A DNA stretch of 64,000 nucleotides from Maylandia zebra (Eukaryota > Chordata > Actinopteri > Cichliformes > Cichlidae). Below, one piece after another: positions 1 to 10,184 of this stretch; position 1 is the stretch's first letter, and each line of letters begins with the position of its first letter. The stretch spans positions 8,510,264 to 8,574,263 of the forward strand of contig NC_135169.1 of the NCBI RefSeq assembly GCF_041146795.1. The letters run 5' to 3'. Position numbers and translations under genes: made by a program. A model generated the notes under the pieces. The model did not search any database. It had not been told where the DNA came from and saw nothing but the letters and a program-made list of their open reading frames with translations.

Positions 1-463
1 GGGAGAGAAAGAAAGAAAACCAAAGGGGAGAAGAGACGGTGAGAAGGGGGGGGAAGAGAGAGAAAAAAAAAAAGAACTCCTGGGTCATCTGTATGGAGAA
101 AAAAAAAACAAGCAAAAAAAACAAACAGAGGAGACAGCAAACAACAAAGAGCAACATAATAATAGAGAAAACAAAGCACCATCACAATAAACTAGCTAGT
201 CATAGATATCAATATTTACTAAATAATAAACGATATTGTGCAGCACGCAAGATAGACAGCGCACAGTGTGCTTTGAGGTAGCAGCCAAGAAAGCTTTAGT
301 CCGCGTCTGTGAATACCCATGTGTGCATACCTGTGTGGATCAGCATGCTTGCATTCCAAAGGTTTCTCCATGTAATGATCTGCTAGGGAGTGTGGGGGGG
401 CCACAGCCCCGTCCTCCAGGGTGTGAAGCGGGTATGGAGGAGATCAAAACTCAGCCTTCCTAA
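1..463 (-). mobile_element. 5'-truncated copy of a retroposed element
   Basis: This stretch is the reverse complement of about 2815-3270, the inner part of the polyA-tailed element at 2511-3427, with only scattered differences. Read on the minus strand it starts at about 463, where the similarity ends, and runs off the left edge of the window before its 3' end. The purine-rich part (about 1-180) matches the pyrimidine-rich 3' part of the other copy. Short ORFs here are near-identical in both copies, but I recognise no protein in them. The sequence between 464 and 746 is unrecognised flanking DNA. Confidence 0.75.
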
Positions 464-746
464 CGTTCGCTGTTGGCCTGCTTAACAATGTGGGAATAAA
501 CAGTGGGGAATTATGCTACGTTTCGTGTCAGCTAATCGTTAGCCGGCCTGCGAGTAGGATTCCAGCCGGTTAGCCTGTCTGGCGTGTCGCCCGCAGCTCG
601 GGGGTTAACGCGGCCAGCAGGGCTCCGCTCGTAGCTCGGCTACATTGGGGAAATGTGTCAGAGTTCCAAGCATATGCTTTTACCTGTCAGCACTGTGACG
701 CAGGAGCTAATAAACAGTGGAAGGGGAATTCAGGTTGTGGCTAGCG

Positions 747-765
747 CCGGTGTTCTGACAAAACG
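747..765. repeat. Left terminal inverted repeat and CCGG duplication
   Basis: CCGG at 747-750 is followed by the 15-bp terminus TGTTCTGACAAAACG. The similarity to the right end continues weakly for a few bases (tcctacc against cccatca). Confidence 0.88.
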
Positions 766-879
766 TCCTACCTTGTCAAAACATCCTACCGTAGCGTAAA
801 TTTATGGTCTTGTCTATCAATCCGTGCTACCTTATCAGAATATGCTACCTTACGTAGTTAATGGCTCCGTCGTATAGGT

Positions 880-1388
880 AGGACGTTCAGATGGCCAATT
901 CACACTTAAAAACTTTGAGTTATTTCGCTAGGACGTTAAGAACATGCTTCCTGCTGGGATTTATTTAGGTAGCAAGTTCAGATGGCCAAATCACACTATT
1001 AAAACGTGCTTCCTGCTGGGATTTATTTGGGTAGCATGTTCAGATGGCCAAATCACACTATTAAAACATGCTTCCTGCATAGTTTTATTTAGGTAGCATG
1101 TTCAGATGGCCAAATCACACTATTAAAACATGCTTCCTGCATAGTTTTATTTGGGTAGCATGTTCAGATGGCAAAATCACACTATTAAAACATGCTTCCT
1201 GCATAGTTTTATTTAGGTAGCATGTTCAGATGGCCAAATCACACTATCAAAACATGCTTCCTGCATAGTTTTATTTAGGTAGCATGTTCAGATGGCCAAA
1301 TCACACTATCAAAACATGCTTCCTGCATAGTTTTATTTAGGTAGCATGTTCAGATGGCCAAATCACACTATCAAAACATGCTTCCTGC
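880..1388. repeat. Subterminal tandem repeat of the Ginger element, about 62-bp unit
   Basis: About eight head-to-tail copies of a roughly 62-bp unit occur here. Each contains ttcagatggccaaatcacac, then attaaaacatgcttcctgc and a T-rich stretch before ggtagcatg. The last copies are nearly identical; the first (near 885) is diverged and spaced more widely. The array lies inside the left end and just downstream of the stop codon of the minus-strand transposase gene. Subterminal repeats in DNA transposons can be transposase-binding sites; that role here is inference. Confidence 0.85.
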
Positions 1389-1463
1389 ACACAATCATCT
1401 AATGTTGACAAAGAATGCAAAGAGACATGGAGGGGGAAAGACAGCTGTTTTTATTAGAAGTTG

Positions 1464-1759
1464 TTATGTGTTTTCCTTACATTTTTTGCATTTATATTCT
1501 TGGTTGCTCTCTTTATATTTTGCACATGCAAAATGTGCCCATCTTTGGCAAGATTCACACTGCACCTGGAAAGGAAAAATAAATAGCTCATATTATGTTT
1601 GGTGAATACTATTAGTCAACATTTTAAACATGATTAGCAAGTAATGATACTAAGACTTATGTGTTTCTTTTGTTTTGTTTTGTCTTACCATTTCAATCAT
1701 GCTGCGGTCAGCGTCAGCATCTAACATAGAGCAAACAATGCAGTAATCCTCAGCGTTCC
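1464..1759 (-). other. PHD finger exons of the Ginger gene
   Basis: Exon 11 ends with [19 protein letters not shown]. Exon 12 begins [20 protein letters not shown] and ends [10 protein letters not shown] before the stop. Together they give the C4-H-C3 pattern of a PHD finger (CIVC, CESC, HFAC, CKKC) with the usual aromatic before the His. PHD fingers read histone tails, so a role in choosing chromatin targets is possible but is inference. Confidence 0.8.
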
Positions 1760-3300
1760 CTGAAACACATTCATTTTTAGGTTTTAATCAAACATTATTT
1801 ATTGATTAATTAAAAAATAATAGTAAATTTGTTCCACAAATACTTCATGGCAAATTAGTCCCTTGAATTTTTTTAATTAGACTTAAAGAAGGGTCTTATC
1901 TGAAAGTGTTTGAAAAGCAGTATTTAAATTGGAAGTACACACTCTAACGTGATAAGGACTTTACTGGACTTACCTCGATGTTCAAGTAGGGTGCAAGCTA
2001 TCTGCATTCGCTCCAGCACAACTGCTTCTGTAGTGGTTAATACTTCACTGACCTCTCCAAAAGCAAGGTAGTGTTCTGCAAACTGTGAGATTTCTCATTA
2101 TTATAATGTAAAGTCCTAATTGTAGCTAACAATAAATGGAATCATTTGAATAAGGGTTACCTTTAACAGCAAAACTCCGCAACTGCTGGAATCCTGTTGC
2201 TTGTTGTGTTGCATAGTCTGTAACTGCCACTCCATGGTGTCTTCATGCCCTCTCATCCTCAGAAAATTCCTATTTGAACAAAAATGTTTGTAATGAAACA
2301 AGAAATGTTTTATCTAAGAATAATACCTCAGTATCATGCATACCTCCAGTTGCGCAGAATTTTCCTGTCATAAACACCTTCATTCCCCATGGGGTCTATG
2401 AGCAGTATTCTCTGTGCAGAAATGTTGACAATCTAAAGAAAAAGTTAATAAATTAATTAAAATTACTATAGTTTTTGCCACTGAAAACCTATTTAAGAAT
2501 AACACTTTCAACACACCGGCTCACTCCTTGGCGGCCGCTTGTCGGGGCCTGGGGCCTGGGGCTCGCTCGGGCCCCTTTGGAGGTGGGGTGCCCCCGGCCT
2601 CTCGGCCTAGGGCTCGGTCACTCAGGCGCAGCTGGGGGCCGGCGGAGCTCACGGGCGCGTCACTGCAACTCCCCCTGACTTCTGCTCCGCGGCTGCTGGG
2701 CGAGCCCTCATCTGGGACTCTCCTCAGCTCTTACTGGGACAGTGGCGCGGCTGCCCCTCTGTTGGTCTTCCATGGTCTCTTGTGTTCTGGGGGCCTCTGG
2801 ATGTCTGGAGTTTTGATCTCCTCCATACCCGCTTCACACCCTGGAGGACGGGGCTGTGGCCCCCCCACACTCCCTAGCAGATCATTACATGGAGAAACCT
2901 TTGGAATGCAAGCATGCTGATCCACACAGGTATGCACACATGGGTATTCACAGACGCGGACTAAAGCTTTCTTGGCTGCTGCCTCAAAGCACACTGTGCG
3001 CTGTCTATCTTGCGTGCTGCACAATATCGTTTATTACTTAGTAAATACTGATATCTATGACTAGCTAGTTTATTGTGATGGTGCTTTGTTTTCTCTATTA
3101 TTATGTTGCTCTTTGTTGTTTGCTGTCTCCTCTGTTTGTTTTTGTTTGTTTGTTTGTTTGTTTTTTTTCTCCATACAGGTGACCCAGGAGTTTTTTTTTT
3201 TTTTTGTCTCTCTTCCCCCCCCTTCTCACCGTCTCTTCTCCCCTTTGGTTTTCTTTCTTTCTCTCCCCCTCTCTCTCTCATTCATTCCCCCTGTCCTATT

Positions 3301-3336
<36 letters not shown>

Positions 3337-6300
3337 ACAAAGGATGAACTGAAGCTCTGCCATCACGTAATGTCGCATACTGCTGTTTCTGATGTCATTT
3401 AGAGAAAAAAAAAAAAAAAAAAAAAAAGAATAACACTTTCAGCAAGAAACTGCTTCACAACAAATTAATAACTAAATGGACACATACCACAAGAATCCAG
3501 TGCATACCAAAGTTCACAGGGCACAACCACATGACATTTACATGGTGGCTTCTTCTGTACGGCTTGATATGGTCAATGCTGTAGTGATTTTTTAAAGTTG
3601 CTCCTTCCGTGTTTTTTAATCTCACACATTTGCCAGCAATGTCTTGAATGGTGTAGGGTCCTGAAAAATCTGGATCAAACCTTCCTCCCTTCCTTTCACG
3701 TTTCCTCATGTTCAAGAGAAGAACTTCATCTCCAACGCTGTACACAAGGTTTCTGTACTTCTTCTGGACTCGTCTGGCATAGGCTTCCTTTTGTAAGTCT
3801 TGGGACTTTGCCATATTTTCCTCTACAGTTTTTTTTAACTTGCCCTTGTGTGTCTCTTGTAGAAGATACAAAGTCACCGTAACTCGACTCCTCAGGGAGA
3901 ATGATGGAGGACAGCTAAAATTTTCACATTTTAAATTACAATTAAAATCATAAAGACAAATAATGCATGTGAAACATGAACTGAAAAATCTAACTATAAT
4001 AACTCATGTTTAAAAGTAAATATACTATTATAAAGCTTTGAGCACAGAAAGCCACAAAGATAGACTCATATCATTTTTTGTATAGTCATTTTTACTCTTG
4101 ATACACTTCCATAGGTGAACACATTATACTTAACGGTCTCCTCAAGATGTATTACTTTACATAAAGATACAAATATAAAGAAGTAACTAGTCACTTACTT
4201 TATCTTTTAAATGTTTCTTGCATATAGAAGTTAAGCAGAGAAGATTAAAGCTGCAGCCAATATCAATATGCACAATTTCCAATTAAGATTACATTTAATT
4301 TATGCATTATCATAGTTGTTGCATAAATAGAATTCCTTAATAACACTTACTGGGACTTCAACAGGAACTTCAGAAGGATATGTAGCTTCTCTCCCATACA
4401 TTAAACGGAATGGTGTGTATTTGGTTGTGGTGTGGACCTTGGACCTCAAAGAAAACAGTGTAGCATCCAGATACACATCCCAGTCATTCTGTTGACTGTT
4501 GACTAATTTTCTCAGGGCTCTACATGTGGACATAAAAAAAACACAATAGTGACAGTGTCTTAAAAGCAAATGAAATGTTACATACAAATAAAACATACCT
4601 TTTTATGTTGTCATTTGTCTTTTCGTCTAGGCCATTTGTCTGAGGGTGATATGCTGCTGTGACACTTCTTTCTATTTTCATTAAGCTGCAAAGTCTTGAG
4701 TTGAGCTTCAAAGAAAAAAGAAAATTGTTTTTTAAAAACAACCACACAAAACCTTTGGCCTGGCAGCTACTTGGCACACTGTGGCCAAGTATTTACCTAA
4801 AGAGGTATGGAAAAGTAAACTTAACACTTACCTCGTTAACAAATTCTCTTCCTTGGTCGGATAAAATTCGTTTTGGGCAGCCATGTCTATATATGAGTGA
4901 GCACAACTGATGAGCTACCTCAGCAGCACTTTTGCTTTTTAATGGAAAAGCCTCAACCCATTTTGAAAAATAGTCTGTTGCAGTCATAATGTACTGGAAG
5001 CCACTAGACGTTTTTGGAAGAGGTCCAGTTAGATCTATTCCGATTAGCTCCCAGACATGTGACACCTGTCAATGATAAAAGAATCACATTAATATGTAAT
5101 GTACATTATAACATTACTATTTTCTACTAAAATGCTACTGATATTTACCTTTATACACTGCAGTGGTTGCACAGCAGCCAATGGTTTTCCCATTTTTTGA
5201 CACTGGTCACAAGCCAGGACCTTAAAATTATTGAACGATCTTTATATTACCCAACAATCGCAATTAATTAAACAACAAAATTGCAAATGTTCTATAAAAA
5301 TACTCGATCAAGTGGCGAAACAGTGTTAATTACTGTACATCATCCTGAAATCTGGTACGTGTCTTCAATTCAATTAAATTTAATTTTATTTATATAGCGC
5401 CAAATCACAACAAAAGTCGCCTCAAGGCGCTTCATAGATACAGAGAAAAACCCAACAATCATATGACCCCCTATGAGCAAGCACTTTGGCGACAGTGGGA
5501 AGGAAAAACTCCCTTTTAACAGGAAGAAACCTCCGGCAGAACCAGGCTCAGGGAGGTGCGGCCATCTGCTGCGACCGGTTGGGGTGAGAGAAGGAAGACA
5601 GGATAAAGACATGCTGTGGAAGAGAGACAGAGGTTAATAACAGATATGATTCAATGCAGAGAGGTCTGTTAATACATAGTGAGTGAGAAAGGTGACTGGA
5701 AAGGAAAAACTCAATGCATCATGGGAATCCCCCGGCAGCCTACATCTATTGCAGCATAACTAAGGGAGGATTCAGGGTCACCTGGTCCAGCCCTAACTAT
5801 ATGCTTTAGCAAAAAGGAAAGTTTGAAGCCTAATCTTAAAAGTAGAGATAGTGTCTGTCTCCCGAATCCAAACTGGAAGCTGGTTCCACAGAAGAGGGGC
5901 CTGAAAACTGAAGGCTCTCCCTCCCATTCTACTTTTAAATACTCTAGGAACAACAAGTAGGCCTGCAGAGCGAGAGCGGAGCGCTCTAATAGGGTGATAT
6001 GGTACTACAAGGTCATTAAGATAAGATGGGGCCTGATTATTTAAGACCTTGTATGTGAGGAGCAGGATTTTGAATTCAATTCTGGATTTAACAGGAAGCC
6101 AATGAAGGGAAGCCAAAACAGGAGAAATATGCTCTCTCTTTCTAGTCCCTGTCAGGACTCTTGCTGCAGCATTTTGGATTAGCTGAAGGCTTTTCAGTGA
6201 GTTTTTTGGACATCCTGATAATAATGAATTACAGTAGTCCAGCCTGGAAGTAATAAATGCATGAACTAGTTTTTCAGCGTCACTCCGAGACAGGATATTT

Positions 6301-7563
6301 CTAATTTTAGAGATGTTGCGCAAATGGAAGAAAGCAGTCTTACATATTTGTTTAATATGTGCGTTGAAGGACATGTCCTGGTCAAAAATGACTCCAAGGT
6401 TCCTCACCGCGTTACTGGAGGCCAAGGTAATGCCATCCAGAGTAAGAATCTGGTTAGATACCATATTTCTAAGATTTTCAGGGCCGAGTACAATAACCTC
6501 AGTTTTATCTGAATTAAGAAGCAGAAAGTTAGCGGCCATCCAGGTCTTTATGTCTTTAAGACATTCCTGCAGTTTAACTAATTGGTGTGTGTTATCTGGC
6601 TTCATGGACAGATAGAGCTGGGTGTCATCTGCATAGCAGTGAAAATGTATGCTATGTCTTCTAATGATACTGCCTAAGGGAAGCATGTATAATGTAAACA
6701 GAATGGGTCCTAGCACTGAACCCTGTGGAACTCCATAATTAACCTCAGTGTGTGAAGAGGACTCTCCATTTACATGCACAAATTGGAGTCTATTAGATAG
6801 ATATGATACAAACCACTGCAGCACAGTACCTGTAATACCTACAGCATGTTCTAATCGCTCTAATAGGATATTATGGTCAACAGTATCGAACGCTGCACTG
6901 AGGTCTAGCAGGACAAGCACAGAGATGAGTCCACTGTCAGAGGCCATAAGAAGATCATTTGTAACCTTCACTAAAGCTGTTTCTGTGCTGTGCTGAGCTC
7001 TGAAACCTGACTGAAACTCTTCAAATAAACCATTCCTCTGCAGATGATCTGTTAGCTGTTTGACAACTACTCTTTCAAGGATTTTTGATATGAAAGGAAG
7101 GTTGGAGATCTTCAGGATAACTATGCATTCTATTGGTGCACTATTAACATACTATATATAAATAACAACTTTAAAAATACATACCCAATTCCCAATGTCA
7201 ACCGACATGCCATACCAGTAAAATCTGGAACAAATTGCAGTTCGAGTCTTGAGTACACCAGTGTGTCCACCGATGGGACTTGAATGAAACTCTTGGAATA
7301 GTCCCATGGCTTCTTCTTTTGTTTTTATCACTCTCCTGTTTCCAAACAAGAGCACTCCGCCTATATTTAAAAAAATGTAAATTAATTATAACATGTATTT
7401 AACCAATAATTACATTTAGTTGTTTATTTACATTACAATACTGACCCTTCAGTCTGAATTTTGCGGCGTATCTCCTAAGGGTTTGCCTCTGGGACTTATC
7501 GTATTCCGATGGGTAGGACCCAGCAGACAGAAACATGAGCAGTTCCTCGTATTTGTTCTCCAT
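1464..7563 (-). CDS. Ginger transposase: integrase, Ulp1-like protease and PHD finger, 12 exons, one frameshift
   Basis: I place exons at 7563-7446, 7360-7185, 5220-5149, 5065-4832, 4705-4599, 4519-4351, 3914-3488, 2432-2344, 2269-2161, 2082-1974, 1759-1689 and 1565-1464, all with GT..AG borders and matching phases. The start is ATG at 7561-7563 (MENKYEELL) and the stop is TAA at 1464-1466. The exons total 1783 nt, one more than a multiple of three. Domain order: HHCC zinc-binding (exons 2-3), DDE integrase core (exons 4-6), a short C-terminal domain ending HIKPYRR, then Ulp1-like and PHD parts. The reading frame breaks at an eight-base T run (3829-3836); removing one base would restore frame. 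As read, the protein ends soon after, in exon 7. The protein would cut and join transposon ends in the nucleus. A polyA-type AATAAA lies just past the stop (minus strand, near 1452). Confidence 0.85.
1974..2432 (-). other. Ulp1/C48-like cysteine protease exons of the Ginger gene
   Basis: The catalytic pattern of Ulp1 (SUMO) proteases is visible across exons. It has His in FGMHWILV at the end of exon 7 (near 3495), Asp in [11 protein letters not shown] in exon 8, and Gln..Cys in [13 protein letters not shown] in exon 9. Exon 10 continues as [20 protein letters not shown]. Phases join without a break. The part before the His is very short: only about 15 residues separate it from the end of the integrase region. 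The N-terminal half of a normal Ulp1 domain therefore appears to be missing or unrecognisable. Confidence 0.75.
2511..3427 (+). mobile_element. PolyA-tailed retroposed element with a likely 3' transduction
   Basis: The insert lies in intron 7 of the Ginger gene and is flanked by a direct repeat, gaataacactttca, at 2497-2510 and 3428-3441. The 5' part (2511-2750) is GC-rich, the 3' part is pyrimidine-rich, and it ends in A23 (3405-3427). A second A30 run sits inside at 3305-3334 and is followed by 70 bp of non-repetitive sequence before the final tail. That layout fits a transcript that read through its own polyA site. I see no reverse transcriptase, so it was moved by another element. An inverted, truncated copy lies at 1-463. 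The short ORFs in it are not recognised. Confidence 0.8.
3829..3836 (-). other. Frameshift site in the Ginger transposase (T8; A8 in the coding strand)
   Basis: Exon 7 enters in phase 0 from exon 6 and reads [18 protein letters not shown] up to the A8 run. After the run the conserved sequence ([20 protein letters not shown]) is in another frame. One base fewer in the run would join them, and the summed exon length is one base too long. It could be a true mutation, an assembly error in a homopolymer, or, less likely, a slippery site. Confidence 0.8.
4351..5220 (-). other. DDE integrase catalytic core exons of the Ginger transposase
   Basis: Exon 3 supplies the two cysteines of the zinc-binding domain (ACDQCQK); its histidines are in exon 2 (FHSS..GGHTG). 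Exon 4 has the first Asp in [12 protein letters not shown] and the second in [12 protein letters not shown]. Exon 5 has the Glu in [12 protein letters not shown]. All three catalytic residues are therefore present. Exon 6 carries the conserved [16 protein letters not shown] stretch. The same motifs occur in Ty3/Gypsy integrases, but in those the gene has no introns. Here the core is split by four introns with good donors (GTAAGT or GTATGT). Confidence 0.87.
5366..7110 (-). mobile_element. 5'-truncated L2/CR1-group LINE nested in Ginger intron 2
   Basis: The minus-strand 3' end is the common fish tail, read on the plus strand as ttcaattcaattaaatttaa then tttatatagcgccaaatcac. The body encodes a reverse transcriptase C-terminal half. 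The 5' break is near 7110, where the reading frame loses similarity just before [12 protein letters not shown]. The element sits wholly between Ginger exons 2 and 3, so the host exons are untouched. Confidence 0.8.
5793..7110 (-). pseudogene. LINE reverse transcriptase, N-terminally truncated, otherwise open
   Basis: The frame is open from the truncation point near 7110 to the stop at 5793, about 438 codons. It shows [13 protein letters not shown], the first catalytic Asp region [27 protein letters not shown], the catalytic [12 protein letters not shown], and the [11 protein letters not shown] thumb motif. The C-terminal part ([28 protein letters not shown]) is typical of fish L2/CR1-type elements. 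No endonuclease remains. The open frame despite truncation suggests a fairly recent insertion. Confidence 0.85.
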
Positions 7564-8010
7564 AACTAAGGAGAAAATTGGACAATTTCAACATGGCTTC
7601 GGAATCCATACAGTAAAATAAAACGACTACACGACGTTATCACGCAATTAACAAGTATGTGGTGCAGTAGTACTTTCTTCGACATAACAACGGAGCGTTT
7701 ATTCACCATAACAACGGAGCGTGGTGTCCAGTAACTGCAGGAGGACTAAAATAAATTGAGAAGGTTTGCAGAAGTTGAAAAGCACAAAATAAACACTTGG
7801 AATATGACTTCGAGTGAGCAGCTTAAGGTAAACAATTATCATCTGTAATAAAGAAGTAAAACTTATAATACAAACCTTTTTTCGAAAGCAACGAGATCAG
7901 CACAAGATCGGGGTAGGATGAAATAATAGGCGTGTACTATTTACACCGGAAACATGGCCGTTTTGAATTGTGCGCATGCGCAGTAACAACAAGTAGGGCA
8001 GCTTGATGGG

Positions 8011-8029
8011 CGTTTTGTCAGAACACCGG
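8011..8029. repeat. Right terminal inverted repeat and CCGG duplication
   Basis: CGTTTTGTCAGAACA is the perfect reverse complement of 751-765 and is followed directly by CCGG. Confidence 0.88.
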
Positions 8030-8030
8030 C

Positions 8031-10165
8031 TACCTGTTAGCACTTCCTGGTTAGCATGTGGCCCCGCCCCCTTGCTTGGTAGCAGAAGTATGGCAGCCCA
8101 CACGTCCCAAACATGTCTGTGTATGGCATTTTTGCCTTTTTATCGTAGGCACTGTGCTGGCTGAAGAAGCTGTTGCTTGCATGCACTGCTTTGTTGCCAG
8201 CGCGGACTAGACAGACCGTGCTGGGTTTGAAAGCATTAAATGACCCGCCCCTCCCCCTTCTCCTGCCTCCAAAAATGAGAGAGCAGGCTACTATGGGGAA
8301 CATGGCTGCCACTGCTGTGACTCCAGTCATGGCATGGGCCATGGGCTGGGTCCCCTCCCATACCTGTTGCTGATTTACTGCTGGCCCTTCCCACAGCGTC
8401 CCTCCCATGGCTCCGCCTCTGTGAGGCCTGGGCTTGGAGGTTGACTGACATGATGTTGAAGAAGCTTCCATCTTCTCCTTCGGTGTTGCCCACCTGTCCC
8501 TGGGCTGCCCTGGGCTGTCTGGCGAGTTGGGTCCTTTCGGCTCCTGATTGCAGCATGCTGGGTGTGGGAATTAACCCTTCCTGGGGTCCACTCTAGCTTA
8601 ATAGACCTCCAGGTTGTTGCTATCACGCAGCCTCAGTGCCTACTGCCTAAGGTGCCGCTGCTGCCGTATGTGCCCTGCCTCCTGGCGTTTATGATCCCCT
8701 GCCCGCAGTTGAATGCTGCCATGCATGGCAGGAGTAGTTGCCTTTGGCCCCTCCCTCGTAGCCCCCCCCCCCCCCCCCCCCCCTTGGTCCCTAGTTGCCC
8801 CTTCGGGCCTTCCCTGGGCAGGGCGGCATGCCCTGACAGGGGCGTGAGGGTTACTTATGCCCTGCTGGTAGCCATTCTGTCACTTCCTCTGTGGATGGTG
8901 CTTGACACGACAGCTGCAGGCGGGCTGGGCATGGAGAGCCCACCCCAATCCCGTGCCTTTCAGGCTACATGAGGATGATGGCTGCAGCGTTCCCTTCCAG
9001 GGCCCCGCCTCTGCGAGGCCTGGGCCGGTGGAGGTTGATTATCGTGAGGTGGATGTTGAAGAAGCTTCAATCCCCTCTGGCAGCCACTGGGGTAGGGTCC
9101 GGACGGGTGAACCCATGTCTGGGTTCCCTGGGTTCTGGGGCCCTCCCATGGCATTCTCTCCCATGACCCCGCCTCCTTGAGGCCTGGGCTGGTGGAGGTT
9201 GATGGTCAGGAGGTTGATGTTTATGACGCTTGGCTCCGGTCAGACGACTAGACAGACTGATGTAACTGTCTGTCTGGCCTGCGGCCACCTCGCTTTAAAG
9301 AAGCTGAGGGGCCTCTGCAGGCGTGCAGAGACGGCCGTGTTGAGTTGAGGTGGGGAGGACTTGGAGCCTAGGCTCAGCTGTCCTCCAGCCACTCTCCTCC
9401 CTCCTGACATCCTCAGCTAGCCTAGTGGCCAGCTCTGCTGCAGGCTGTGCTCTCCTGGCCTATTTCCCGCTTCGCGGGTTCATACGTCAGTCGGACCTCG
9501 CTGCGTCTGACCGCTCGGCCAGCAGTTGACAGTTCTCCAGCCTGCGGCGCTGGCTCTCTGTCTGGCACATTCTCCAAATGTTGCGGGTTTACGTGGCCGG
9601 CAGGGCCCGCTCAGTGAGCTGACATCCCCGGTGAGTCACGTCCCTGGCTGCACTGCAGCTCCGGGCAGTCTTCCCCTGGCATGTTGCCTGCATTCGTCGG
9701 TTGGACCTCGCTGCGGCGTGTATGCCTTTTCCAGCCTATTTTAGCCGGATTCTCTCTGGCATGTCAGCTGCTGCAGCTCCCGGTTGTGTTCCCTTGGTGT
9801 GTTGCCTGCGCTTCGCCAGTTTACACGCCAGCTGGGACTCGCTGTGTCTGATCATTCGGCCGGCGCGTGGGTGTTCTCCGGCCTGCAACGCTATGTATGG
9901 GTGTCTTGTTTTTGAAGTTCAGTCTTGCTGCTCCCCTGTCTGCGGACAGCGCCAGCCCCCCCCCCTCCCTGTCTCTCAACAGCTCGGGGTGGCTTCAGCT
10001 TTGAGGATGGACGGGTCACATCCCAAGCTTCACCTGTGGTTGCCCGCTTCGCTGGCGTACACACCAGTCGGACCTCGCTGTGGTGAGTGAGAGTTCTCCA
10101 ACTTTAGTGCCAACTCTCTGTCTGGCATTGCCCGCATGTTGTAGCCCTATGCGACAGGCGGGCTG
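8031..10165. repeat. GC-rich block of diverged internal repeats
   Basis: No gene is supported here. A motif ccccgcctc(t)gngaggcctggg followed by ggaggttga occurs near 8411, 9003 and 9166. A second motif, a variant of cagtcggacctcgctgcg after a gcttcgc element, recurs near 9466, 9680, 9805 and 10042. A C22 run lies at 8762-8783. The ORFs in this stretch are low-complexity and overlap on both strands, so I leave them out. Similar GC-rich sequence resumes at 14291 beyond the RTE-like LINE. Confidence 0.5.
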
Positions 10166-10184
10166 TTCCTTCCTTCTTGTCCTT

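Larger units (their letters stand above)
751..8025 (-). mobile_element. Ginger-type DNA transposon, near complete
   Basis: The element starts TGTTCTGACAAAACG (751-765) and ends with the exact reverse complement (8011-8025). It is flanked on both sides by CCGG (747-750 and 8026-8029), a 4-bp target duplication. Between the ends lies a minus-strand, intron-rich gene for a Gypsy-like integrase fused to Ulp1-like and PHD domains. Ginger elements are cut-and-paste DNA transposons whose transposase is related to Gypsy integrases and which end in TGT..ACA. I recall 4-bp duplications and a CCGG preference for Ginger1, but could not check this. LTRs are absent, which argues against a retrotransposon. 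Two younger retroelements are nested in introns (2511-3427 and about 5366-7110). Confidence 0.88.

Noticed and set aside
219-3041. Paired 61-residue ORFs [11 protein letters not shown].. at 219-404 and 2856-3041
   Set aside because: They are identical because the two retroelement copies are; no initiation or domain evidence supports a protein.
3488-5065. Reading the integrase exons as an ordinary Ty3/Gypsy retrotransposon
   Set aside because: The coding sequence is split by introns, there are no LTRs, and the element has terminal inverted repeats with a 4-bp duplication.
8037-9288. Several overlapping ORFs of 60-144 residues on both strands
   Set aside because: GC-rich repeat sequence keeps frames open by composition; no motif or conserved domain is visible.
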